Assembly: GCA_039807745.1 (NCBI GenBank)
Contig: JBDHRV010000046.1
Span: 1-23,027, forward strand
Reading direction: 5' to 3'
DNA length: 23,027 bases
DNA from: JAEUMW01 sp039807745
GTDB taxonomy: Bacteria; Pseudomonadota; Gammaproteobacteria; Burkholderiales; JAEUMW01
Shown: piece by piece, positions 14,562-21,546 of the stretch
Numbering within the stretch: the first letter of the stretch is position 1
How the letters are laid out: every line of letters starts with the position of its first letter
The notes under the pieces: model-generated
Told to the model about the DNA's origin: nothing
Database searches by the model: none
Seen by the model: the letters and a program-made list of their open reading frames with translations, nothing else
Translations under genes and position numbers: made by a program

Positions 14562-16316
14562 CTAGTAAACGTCGTGCTGCGTGTTGTAGACGTTGAAGTG
14601 CCCGGTCGGCGTGATGAGCTTCGGATCCTTGATGACCTTCTTCAGCTTCAAGGTCTTGTCGTCCACCACCACCAAGGCCGATTCCTGGTTCTTCGCGCTC
14701 CAGACAGCGAACCAGACTTCGTCGCCCGCCTTATTATATTCCGGTTGCACGACGCGTTTCGCACCTTCGCCGAGCCCGGCCCATTCCGCGATCGGCAGCA
14801 CGGTGTAGCCCTTGTCGAGGTTGTTGATGTCGAACACGGCGATCGACTGGCTGATCTTCGGGTCCGGGTTGAGCGTCGTGTCGACATAGAGGTGCTTCGA
14901 CTTGGGATGGCTCTTGACGAAGAGCGAGCCGCCGCCTTGCCCCTTGAGGCTTTGTACCACCTTCCATGCATATTGCGGGTGCTTGACCGGATCGGTACCG
15001 ATGAGGGCAACGGTCTCGTCGCCCAGATGTCCGGTCGCCCACACCGGTCCGTACTTGGGATGCACGAAGTTGGCGCCCCGCCCGGGGTGCGGGATCTTGC
15101 CGACGTCGATCAGCTTCGCGAGCTTGCCCTCCTTGAGGTCGATCGCGGCGACCTTGTTCGACTGGTTGGCGGCGACCATGAAGTAGCGCTTGCTGCTGTC
15201 CAGCCCACCGTCGTGCAGGTACTTAGCGGTCGGGATCTCCTTCACCGCGAGTTGCTTCACGTCCGTGTAGTCCACCAGCAAGGTCTTGCCGGTTTCCTTC
15301 ACGTTCACGACGAACTCGGGCTTGAAGTGCGAACCCACGATGGAGGCGACGCGCGGCTCCGGGTGATACTCCTGGTCGTCCACCGTCATGCCGCGGGTGG
15401 CCATGATCTTGAGTGGCTCCAGGGTGTTGCCGTCCATGATCACGTATTGTGGTGGCCAGTACGCGCCGGCAATGGCGAGCTTGTCCTCGTAGCCCTTGGC
15501 CTTGGACGTCTCCACCGAGCGCGCCTCGAGCCCGATGCGGATCTCGGCCACGCTGTCAGGCTTCTCCATCCACAGGTCGATCAGGTTGATCTTGCCGTCG
15601 CGGCCGATCACATAGAGATAGCGCCCCGAGGCCGACGTGCGCGAGATGTGCACCGCATAGCCGGTGGGAACGATGTTGATGATCTCCTTCGTGTCGCCGT
15701 CGATGAGCGCCACCTGCCCCGTGTCGCGCAGCGTGGTCGAGAAGATGTTGTCGATGTTGTACTTGTTCATCTTCTTCTTCGGCCGCTGTTCGGGCGGCAC
15801 GATCACCTTCCATGTGTCCTTCATCTCCTTCAAGCCCCACTCGGGCGGCTGCGGCGGCGTCTGCTGGACGTAGCGCGCCATCAGATCCACCTCGGCTTCG
15901 GAGAGCTCACCCGAGGTCTGCCAGTTCGGCATGCCGGCGGGCGAGCCGTAGGCGATGAAGACCTTCAGGTAATCGGTGCCCTTGCCGAGCGTGATGTCGG
16001 GTGTGAGCGGCTTGCCGGTGGCGCCCTTGCGCAACACGCCGTGACAGCCCGCGCAGCGCTGGAAGTAGATGTTTCGCGCCTTGTCGAACTCTTCCTTGGT
16101 CATCTGCGGCGCTTTGGGATTGACATCCTGGTGCATCTCGATTTTGCCCATTTGATCGTAGCCGCCAGCCTGGTACCTGAGTTCCTCGGAGCTCACCCCG
16201 GGTGGTGTTTTCAAGTCCTTTTTCTCTTCCGCGTAGGCCACGCCGATGGCGAGCGGCAGTGTGGCCAGCCCGAACAGCGCAACGCTCGACAGCACTTTGA
16301 GACCGGCATTCTTCAT
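14562..16316 (-). CDS. nirS: NirS, cytochrome cd1 nitrite reductase
   Basis: Periplasmic enzyme reducing nitrite to NO (584 aa). A Sec signal peptide spans residues 1-29 (ending VAYA). The c domain carries CAGCH at 88-92 with probable axial Met129 in AGMPNW. The d1 domain is an eight-bladed propeller: proximal d1 ligand His223 in GYAVHISR, and distal-pocket His candidates H330 (GSHFKPEF) and H368 (YLHDGG); PHPGRGANFVHP and the C-terminus HFNVYNTQHDVY are highly family-specific. ATG at 16316 follows a strong GGGAGGA site; the frame extends upstream to 16376 without a plausible signal peptide. Divergent to nirE with a shared FNR/DNR-type box; cotranscribed with nirM. Confidence 0.99.
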   Translation of the reverse strand: MKNAGLKVLSSVALFGLATLPLAIGVAYAEEKKDLKTPPGVSSEELRYQAGGYDQMGKIEMHQDVNPKAPQMTKEEFDKARNIYFQRCAGCHGVLRKGATGKPLTPDITLGKGTDYLKVFIAYGSPAGMPNWQTSGELSEAEVDLMARYVQQTPPQPPEWGLKEMKDTWKVIVPPEQRPKKKMNKYNIDNIFSTTLRDTGQVALIDGDTKEIINIVPTGYAVHISRTSASGRYLYVIGRDGKINLIDLWMEKPDSVAEIRIGLEARSVETSKAKGYEDKLAIAGAYWPPQYVIMDGNTLEPLKIMATRGMTVDDQEYHPEPRVASIVGSHFKPEFVVNVKETGKTLLVDYTDVKQLAVKEIPTAKYLHDGGLDSSKRYFMVAANQSNKVAAIDLKEGKLAKLIDVGKIPHPGRGANFVHPKYGPVWATGHLGDETVALIGTDPVKHPQYAWKVVQSLKGQGGGSLFVKSHPKSKHLYVDTTLNPDPKISQSIAVFDINNLDKGYTVLPIAEWAGLGEGAKRVVQPEYNKAGDEVWFAVWSAKNQESALVVVDDKTLKLKKVIKDPKLITPTGHFNVYNTQHDVY

Positions 16317-16344
16317 CGCTTCCTCCCGTAACGAATCCCAAGTT

Positions 16345-16354
16345 GGCACGTGCC
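16345..16354. promoter_or_regulatory. Perfect 10-base palindrome over the predicted nirS start site
   Basis: GGCACGTGCC at 16345-16354 is self-complementary and overlaps the predicted nirS transcription start (about 16353). Flanking it, GCCGGCAA occurs twice (16352-16359 and 16369-16376), 17 bases apart. Position suggests a possible operator; no regulator can be named. Confidence 0.3.
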
Positions 16355-16387
16355 GGCAAGCATGCGCCGCCGGCAACTCGACTATCT

Positions 16388-16401
16388 TTGATGCGCATCA
16401 A
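16388..16401. promoter_or_regulatory. Perfect FNR/DNR box shared by nirS and nirE
   Basis: TTGAT-GCGC-ATCAA, fully symmetric. With the centre (16394.5) at -41.5 in both directions, nirE would start near 16436 and nirS near 16353. For nirE a -10 TACATT (16425-16430) is well placed; for nirS the -10 (CATGCT, 16364-16359) is weak. One site therefore probably drives both divergent genes. The regulator class binds NO- or oxygen-responsive Crp/Fnr proteins. Confidence 0.85.
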
Positions 16402-16454
16402 GTTTTTCCCGGGCCGGTCCCCGATACATTGACAGCGTCGGAGAGGAGAAGCCC

Positions 16455-17267
16455 TTGGACCATCTACCCCCGTTCCTCGAGTTGCAGCGCAGCGGCAAGG
16501 TACACCTCGTTGGTGCCGGCCCCGGCAACCCGGATCTGCTGACGCTCGGTGCATTGAAGGCGCTGCAGCAGGCGGACGTGGTAGTGTACGACCACTTGGT
16601 CGGCAACGGAATCCTCGATCTCGTGCCGCGCCATGCACAGCGCGTCTATGCCGGTAAGGAAGCCGCGAACCACAGCATGCGGCAGGAGGAGATCAACCAG
16701 CTCCTCGTGCAACTGGCGCGACAGGGCATGACGGTGGTGCGTCTCAAAGGTGGTGATCCATTCATCTTCGGGCGCGGGGGCGAGGAGCTCGAAGCGCTGG
16801 CAGCGGCGGGGGTTCCGTTCGAAGTAGTGCCCGGCGTGACCGCGGCCGCGGGCGTGTCCTGTTACAGCGGAATTCCGCTTACGCACCGCGATCACGCGCA
16901 GGCCTGTGTCTTCGTCACCGGTCACCTGAAGGATGGCAGTGTCGACCTCGACTGGTCCGCACTCGCAAGGCCGCGGCAGACGATCGTGATCTACATGGGG
17001 CTCGCCGCGCTGGAGGAAATCTGCCACCAGCTCGCCGCGCATGGTCTGCCGGAAACGACCCCCGCGGCAGTCGTCGAGCAGGGCACGACGCCGCAGCAGC
17101 GCGTGGTCGCCGGGACGCTCGCGACCTTGCCCGCGTTGGCGGCGCAGCGTGCCTTGAAGCCGCCCTGCCTCATCATCGTCGGCAGCGTGGTGTCACTGCA
17201 CGGGTCGCTGTCGTGGTTCACGTCGGCGTCCGCACCGGCCGCGCACACCACCACGCTCGTACCCTGA
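16455..17267 (+). CDS. nirE: NirE, uroporphyrinogen III C-methyltransferase for heme d1
   Basis: SAM-dependent methyltransferase (270 aa, cytosolic) converting uroporphyrinogen III to precorrin-2, the first dedicated step of heme d1 synthesis. Motifs seen: GAGPGNPDLLT (20-30), VRLKGGDPFIFGRGGEE (95-111) and VVPGVTAAAG. The start is TTG at 16455, because AGAGGAG sits 6-7 bases upstream and no ATG lies nearby. It is a single-domain enzyme without the CysG oxidase/ferrochelatase half, so the siroheme step must come from elsewhere. NirE rather than CobA or a general SUMT is inferred from the shared promoter with nirS. In P. aeruginosa nirE lies inside the nir operon between nirJ and nirN; here it is separate. 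Confidence 0.93.
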   Translation: MDHLPPFLELQRSGKVHLVGAGPGNPDLLTLGALKALQQADVVVYDHLVGNGILDLVPRHAQRVYAGKEAANHSMRQEEINQLLVQLARQGMTVVRLKGGDPFIFGRGGEELEALAAAGVPFEVVPGVTAAAGVSCYSGIPLTHRDHAQACVFVTGHLKDGSVDLDWSALARPRQTIVIYMGLAALEEICHQLAAHGLPETTPAAVVEQGTTPQQRVVAGTLATLPALAAQRALKPPCLIIVGSVVSLHGSLSWFTSASAPAAHTTTLVP

Positions 17268-17285
17268 TCTGATCTCATCTACCCA

Positions 17286-17310
17286 GCCCGCCTGCCGGGC
17301 GGGCGATTCT
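17286..17310 (+). terminator. Possible terminator after nirE
   Basis: GCCCGCC (17286-17292) and GGCGGGC (17298-17304) form a 7-pair GC stem with a 5-base loop, 19 bases after the nirE stop. The following GATTCTTC is only moderately T-rich, so strength is uncertain. Confidence 0.5.
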
Positions 17311-17331
17311 TCATCGCAGCGGCGTGCCGCG

Positions 17332-17386
17332 TTCGCGGTTCGTGAATAATCACAAAATCGTCGGGAACTATTCACCGCACCGCGAA
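17332..17386. repeat. Long imperfect inverted repeat upstream of the LuxR-type gene
   Basis: The arms are 17332-17348 and 17369-17386. They share TTCGCGGT (8 bases) and GTGAATA (7 bases) as perfect pairs, with a small 2/3-base mismatch between and a 20-base spacer. Inside the left part, CGTGA-ATAA-TCACA (17341-17354) is a smaller near-perfect palindrome with GTGA half-sites. This is the most AT-rich patch in its surroundings and lies about 145-200 bases before the LuxR-type start, so it may hold the promoter/operator. An AATAAT -10-like hexamer is at 17345-17350, without a good -35. Confidence 0.6.
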
Positions 17387-17530
17387 TGCGAGCGGCCGTA
17401 CGCTTCTTCCCAGGCCGGCCGCTGTGGTCGACCGGACATCCCCGAAGCCGCCGGCTTCGCGCGACGCGGACTCCGGGGTCGAGGCAGTGCAGGGCGACTG
17501 CCCGCGTCCAGATGCTTCCGGAGAAGACCG

Positions 17531-18169
17531 ATGAACTCGAACTCGAACCGATTTGCCATCCTTGAGAACGACGCCCCGCTCGGATGCCTGCCGCCGCCGG
17601 CGCTCGAGCCCCGCGGGGCGGACTGCCCGCGCGCGCCGTCGAACATCCCGGATGTGCTCTGGGCAGTGCCGGATCTGCGTGCGGCCGAAGAGGCGGCGCC
17701 CTCGCTGGCCGACGCGCTGCGCGAGCGCTATCCCTCGAATCCGGTCGTCGTGCTCTTTCTGTCCGACAGTTCCGAGGAGACGCTGCGGGCGATCGGCCTG
17801 CGCGAGATGGAGCGCGTTCCGGGTCCCTGGTCGCAGCATGTGATGGGCAACACTGCCCGTCCGCTGTCCCCGATCCCGAGTGCCGAAATCCGGCCGATCA
17901 TGCGCGAGACGGCCCGCCCCGCGGCCGAGCCTCACCGTACCCCCACGGCGCGCAGTCTCGGCCTCACGCAGAGACAGATGGACGTGCTGACGCTGATGGT
18001 GCATGGCAAACCCAACAAACTCATCTGCCGCGAGCTGAATCTCGCCGAGGGCACCGTGAAGTGCCACGTGTCCGCAATCCTGCGCGCCCTCGAAGTCGGC
18101 TCGCGCACGCAGGCAGCACTGAAGGCAGCCCGGTTGGGGCTGGGCGCGGACCACGCTGCCGCCGGCTAG
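17531..18169 (+). CDS. LuxR/NarL-family transcriptional regulator with a degenerate N-terminal domain
   Basis: 212-aa DNA-binding protein. The C-terminal HTH at about 144-200 is a standard LuxR/NarL domain (GLTQRQMDVLTLMVHGKPNK, then LNLAEGTVKCHVSAIL). The N-terminal part (about 41-95: DVLWAVPDL, then NPVVVLFLSDSSEETLRAIG) resembles a shortened receiver domain, but the usual phospho-acceptor Asp and acidic pocket are not evident. A Pro/Arg-rich linker covers 96-143. ATG at 17531 has GGAGAAG 4 bases upstream; the frame stays open to 17324 but that part is Arg-rich and unlikely to be coding. No sensor kinase gene is near. Between nirE and a Crp/Fnr gene, it is a candidate denitrification regulator, but its targets cannot be read from sequence. 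Confidence 0.85.
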   Translation: MNSNSNRFAILENDAPLGCLPPPALEPRGADCPRAPSNIPDVLWAVPDLRAAEEAAPSLADALRERYPSNPVVVLFLSDSSEETLRAIGLREMERVPGPWSQHVMGNTARPLSPIPSAEIRPIMRETARPAAEPHRTPTARSLGLTQRQMDVLTLMVHGKPNKLICRELNLAEGTVKCHVSAILRALEVGSRTQAALKAARLGLGADHAAAG

Positions 18170-18231
18170 AACACCGAAGATCGCGCGTGCCGCCGCGTCG
18201 CCCGACTCGGAGGCACGCCGCGGAACGCGCG

Positions 18232-18258
18232 ACTCGCGTGGTGTCAACTCGCGTTGGT
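18232..18258 (+). repeat. Short direct repeat upstream of the Crp/Fnr-type gene
   Basis: ACTCGCGTGGT (18232-18242) and ACTCGCGTTGGT (18247-18258) are near-identical and start 15 bases apart, in the 214-base gap between the two regulator genes. They may be binding sites, but the gap is otherwise featureless and no convincing promoter was found. Confidence 0.35.
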
Positions 18259-18383
18259 TGTATGGCCCCGCCGACGGCCTTACACTTCCCGAACAGTTCG
18301 CTCTCTCCGGATGCCCTCGCGGCTTCCGGTGCAGGATGCGAGCATCGCGTCCAGCTCGCCGGGAGGCCACGAAGATCACCTCT

Positions 18384-19034
18384 GTGCACGACAACGCGTC
18401 TGCCCAGGCGGCGGGGCAACCGCCTGCGCTCACTGCCCACCATGAGCTCGTGCGCCGCGGCCGCACGCAGAGCTTCCGCAAAGGCGTCGTCATCGTTCAG
18501 GAGGGCGATTACGGCGACACACTGTTCATCATTCTTTCGGGCCGGGTAAAGGTCTACGCGACCGGAGACGACGAGCGCGAGATCGTGCTCGACATTCACG
18601 GCCCCGGCGAGTTCGTGGGTGAGATGGCCCTCGATGGCGGCCCGCGCTCGGCTTCGGTGATCACGCTCGAGCCGACGACCTGCTCGATCGTCACCCGCGA
18701 GGTCCTGCGCGAGCACATTGCAAGCAATCCCGACACGGCGTTCGAGATTCTGGCCAAGGTCATCGCCCGCGCGCGGCGCGCGACCGCGAATGTCAAGAAC
18801 CTGGCTCTCCTGGACGTCTACGGTCGCGTCACGCGGCTCTTGAACGAGCTCGCCATCGACGAGGACGGACACCGGGTGGTCGCGGAAAGGCTCACCCACC
18901 AGGCGATCGCGGAGCGCGTCGGCGCCTCCCGGGAAATGGTGAGCCGTCTCTTGAAGGACCTCACGCAGGGCGGTTACGTCGAGGTCCGGGATCGTCAGAT
19001 ACTCATCAAGAAGCCACTGCCGCCGGCGTGGTGA
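18384..19034 (+). CDS. Crp/Fnr-family transcriptional regulator
   Basis: 216-aa regulator. The cNMP-fold sensor domain (about 28-115) has GEFVGEMALD (76-85) and GPRSASV (86-92), close to the phosphate-binding cassette of cAMP-binding members. A long dimer helix lies at about 116-145 and a winged helix at 146-210. Recognition helix residues R183, E184, S187 and R188 (SREMVSRLL) combine the Arg-Glu of CRP with the E-x-x-S-R of FNR. A single Cys (C100) excludes an FNR-type Fe-S cluster. GTG at 18384 gives a normal CRP length and has GAAGA 8 bases upstream; ATG at 18336 is an alternative. The stop overlaps pxpB. It could be a cAMP-type regulator or a DNR-like NO sensor; I do not assign a gene name. 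Confidence 0.88.
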   Translation: MHDNASAQAAGQPPALTAHHELVRRGRTQSFRKGVVIVQEGDYGDTLFIILSGRVKVYATGDDEREIVLDIHGPGEFVGEMALDGGPRSASVITLEPTTCSIVTREVLREHIASNPDTAFEILAKVIARARRATANVKNLALLDVYGRVTRLLNELAIDEDGHRVVAERLTHQAIAERVGASREMVSRLLKDLTQGGYVEVRDRQILIKKPLPPAW

Positions 19035-19735
19035 AGGTTGCGCCACTCGGCGACAGCGCAGTCCTGCTGGCACTCGCCGGGCGGCTGGACTGCGATGCGA
19101 ATGCGCTCGCGCAAAGCGTCGCTCTGGACATCCGAGCCCGCGAGCTGCCATGGGTCACCGATGTCGTCCCCGCGCTCGTCACGGTAGCCGTGCATTTCGC
19201 GGCGCGCACGGCGCACGAAGCCGCGGAGCGCCGTGCAATGCTGGAAGGACTGCTGCTGGAATCTCTCGATCGCGTCGCCGGCACGCAGACGACACCTCGG
19301 CGACGCACGGTCGAGATTCCGGTGTGCTACGAACCGCCGTTCGCGCAGGACCTGCTGGAGATCGCGGCGTACACCGGGCTCACGCCGCCGGAGGTCGTCG
19401 CCGTGCACGTGGCATCCCCGCACCGCGTGCTGATGATCGGCTTCGCACCGGGGCAACCGTACCTCGGCGGGCTCGACGCACGGCTTGCGATGCCGCGCCG
19501 CGGCTCGCCGCGCCATCGCGTCGCCGCAGGATCGGTCGCGATCGCGAACGCGCAGAGCTCGATCTATCCGTTCGCGACCCCCGGCGGCTGGAACGTGATC
19601 GGGCGCACCCCGCTCGCGCTGTTCGATCCGCTGCGCGAGCCGCCGAGTCTGCTCGATGCCGGCGACGCAGTTTCCTTCAGGCCGATCTCGGCGGCCGACT
19701 TCGAGCGCATCGCGCACAAGCAGCGCTTGCGATGA
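19031..19735 (+). CDS. pxpB: PxpB, 5-oxoprolinase subunit (KipI family)
   Basis: One of three subunits of the bacterial ATP-dependent 5-oxoprolinase, which opens 5-oxoproline (pyroglutamate) to glutamate in the cytosol. 234 aa. Family motifs: the N-terminal PLGDSAVLL, central VEIPVCYE, and GFAPGQPYLGGLD followed by RHRVAAGSVAIAN and TPGGWNVIGRTP. The start is GTG at 19031 (GTG at 19028 is equally possible), overlapping the Crp/Fnr gene stop as GTGA and lacking its own clear Shine-Dalgarno, so it is read by coupling. The stop overlaps pxpC as ATGA. Confidence 0.93.
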   Translation: MKVAPLGDSAVLLALAGRLDCDANALAQSVALDIRARELPWVTDVVPALVTVAVHFAARTAHEAAERRAMLEGLLLESLDRVAGTQTTPRRRTVEIPVCYEPPFAQDLLEIAAYTGLTPPEVVAVHVASPHRVLMIGFAPGQPYLGGLDARLAMPRRGSPRHRVAAGSVAIANAQSSIYPFATPGGWNVIGRTPLALFDPLREPPSLLDAGDAVSFRPISAADFERIAHKQRLR

Positions 19736-20757
19736 GTCTCCGAGTGCTGCGGCCAGGCGTGCTCGCCACGGTCCAGGACCTGGGGCGGTCCGGGCTTGCG
19801 CATCTTGGCATCGTCCCCGGCGGCGCGATGGACCCGGTCTCGCATCGCATCGCGAACGCGCTGGTCGGCAATCGCACCGACGCCGCCACGCTCGAGATCG
19901 CCCTGTCGGGCCCCGAGCTGATGCTCGGCTGCGACGCGCTCCTCGCATTGCACGGCGCGCGCTTCACGGCCGAGATCGACGGCGTGGCGTTCCCGCAGTC
20001 GCGCCCGGTGCTGGTGCCCAAGGGCGCGCGGCTGCGCGTGGGCCGCGCCGCCTGCGGCTGCTTCGGCCATCTCGCGGTCGCCGGTGGAGTGCACGTCGAA
20101 TCCGTGCTCGGCAGCCGCAGCACGCACCTCGCTGGAAGTTTCGGCGGCTGGCGCGGGAAAGCGCTCGCGCGCGACGTCGAACTGCCGCTCGCAGCGGACG
20201 CGGAAGCGCTGGCCAGGACGCGCTTTGCAAGGCTCGCCGCCGGCCGTCGTGCGCTCGCAGTCGGCCGGTGCGAGACAGTGCGATGGCGTGCGCCCGCCGT
20301 CACGTTGCCGCAGCATGACGAATCCGTGATCCGGGCCGTCGAGGGTCTGCACGCCGCGCTGTTCGACGATGCCACCCGCGAGCGCTTTTACGGCGATTCC
20401 TGGCGCATCGCAGCCGACTCGAATCGCATGGGATTTCGGCTGCAGGGGCCGCAGATCGAGCTCGCGCGACCCACCGAGATCCTGTCGCAACCAACTTGCC
20501 TCGGCACGGTGCAGGTACCGCCGGCCGGGCAGCCGATCGTGCTGATGGTCGATCACCAGACCACCGGCGGCTATCCCCGGATCGCCGAGGTGATCGCCGC
20601 CGACGTGCCACGGCTCGCGCAGTCGACGCCCCGCGCGACGCTGAGGTTTGCACCGGTGACGCTGACCGAAGCGGACGCCGCGCGCGAGGCGCTCTGCACG
20701 CGCATCGACAGATTGGTGGATCGCATACTCTGGGAGTTCGGCGATGAAGACGATTGA
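19732..20757 (+). CDS. pxpC: PxpC, 5-oxoprolinase subunit (KipA / biotin-dependent carboxyltransferase-like)
   Basis: 341-aa subunit of 5-oxoprolinase. Motifs seen: the N-terminal VLRPGVLATVQDLGR followed by LGIVPGGAMD, NALVGN, LEIALSGPEL, and late in the chain DSNRMGFRLQGP, GTVQVPPAGQPI and DHQTTGGYPRIA. These are diagnostic of the KipA/UahA-type family. ATG at 19732 overlaps the pxpB stop by four bases and the stop overlaps pxpA by 14, so B, C and A are tightly coupled. Full family length. Confidence 0.95.
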   Translation: MSLRVLRPGVLATVQDLGRSGLAHLGIVPGGAMDPVSHRIANALVGNRTDAATLEIALSGPELMLGCDALLALHGARFTAEIDGVAFPQSRPVLVPKGARLRVGRAACGCFGHLAVAGGVHVESVLGSRSTHLAGSFGGWRGKALARDVELPLAADAEALARTRFARLAAGRRALAVGRCETVRWRAPAVTLPQHDESVIRAVEGLHAALFDDATRERFYGDSWRIAADSNRMGFRLQGPQIELARPTEILSQPTCLGTVQVPPAGQPIVLMVDHQTTGGYPRIAEVIAADVPRLAQSTPRATLRFAPVTLTEADAAREALCTRIDRLVDRILWEFGDEDD

Positions 20758-21499
20758 CTTGAACTGCGACATGGGCGAGAGCTACGGCGCCTGGACCATG
20801 GGCGACGATCGGACGCTGATACCACTCATCTCTTCGGCGAACATCGCGTGCGGCTTTCACGCCGGCGACCCATCGACGCTGCGCGCGACCGTCGCGCTCG
20901 CGGCCCGGCACGGCGTGGCAGTCGGGGCGCACTTCTCGCTGCCCGATCTGCAGGGCTTCGGACGCCGTGAGATGAAAATCAGCGCGCAGGAATGTTATGA
21001 CCTTGTGCTCTACCAGGCCGGTGCTGTGGAAGCCTTCGCGCGCGCTGCCGGCACGCGGCTGCATCACGTGAAGGCGCATGGCGCGCTCTACAACATGGCG
21101 GCACAGGACGCCGAGCTCGCCGAGGCGATCGCGCGTGCGGCGAAGGATCTGGGTGGCGGTGTGATGCTCTACGCCCTCGCCGGCAGCGCGATGATCGATG
21201 CCGCCGCGCGGCTCGGCGTGCGTGCCGTGGCCGAAGTGTTCGCCGACCGCTCCTATCGGCCGGACGGCACGCTTGCCCCGCGCAGCGAGGCGAATGCGCT
21301 TATCACCGACGACGCGGCCGCGGTGGCACAGGCATTGATGATGGTCGAACACGGAAGGGTGCGCGCGCTGTCGGGCGCGGAGGTCGCCGTCGAGGCCGGA
21401 ACGCTCTGTCTGCACGGCGACCAGCCGAACGCGGTCCGCTTCGCGCGCGCGCTGCGGCAGACGTTTGCCGCGCGAGGAATCGAAGTGCGGGCACCGTAG
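20744..21499 (+). CDS. pxpA: PxpA, 5-oxoprolinase subunit (LamB/YcsF family)
   Basis: 251-aa subunit of 5-oxoprolinase with a TIM-barrel-like deacetylase fold. Motifs: IDLNCDMGESYGAW at the N-terminus, SSANIACGFHAGDP (about 28-41), GVAVGAHFSLPDLQGFGRR, HHVKAHGALYN, and EVFADRSYRPDGTL. All are standard for this family. ATG at 20744 has GGGAG 8 bases upstream and lies within the end of pxpC. Last gene of the plus-strand unit; 47 bases separate it from the convergent transporter gene, with no clear terminator hairpin. Confidence 0.96.
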   Translation: MKTIDLNCDMGESYGAWTMGDDRTLIPLISSANIACGFHAGDPSTLRATVALAARHGVAVGAHFSLPDLQGFGRREMKISAQECYDLVLYQAGAVEAFARAAGTRLHHVKAHGALYNMAAQDAELAEAIARAAKDLGGGVMLYALAGSAMIDAAARLGVRAVAEVFADRSYRPDGTLAPRSEANALITDDAAAVAQALMMVEHGRVRALSGAEVAVEAGTLCLHGDQPNAVRFARALRQTFAARGIEVRAP

Positions 21500-21546
21500 C
21501 GCCTCTTGCAACCGACGGCATCGGCGCGCATCTCAGCCGCGCATCG

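Noticed and set aside
14436..16331. Plus-strand open frame of 631 codons opposite nirS
   Set aside because: Antisense shadow of nirS; composition is typical of reversed high-GC codons.
18170..18383. Possible FNR-type box or strong promoter before the Crp/Fnr gene
   Set aside because: GTGTCAACTC and TTGGTT/TACACT resemble pieces of sites, but half-site symmetry and spacing (21 bases) do not fit.
17372..18493. Minus-strand open frame opposite the LuxR-type gene
   Set aside because: Overlaps a clear LuxR HTH gene on the other strand and shows only Arg/Gly/Ala-rich shadow sequence.
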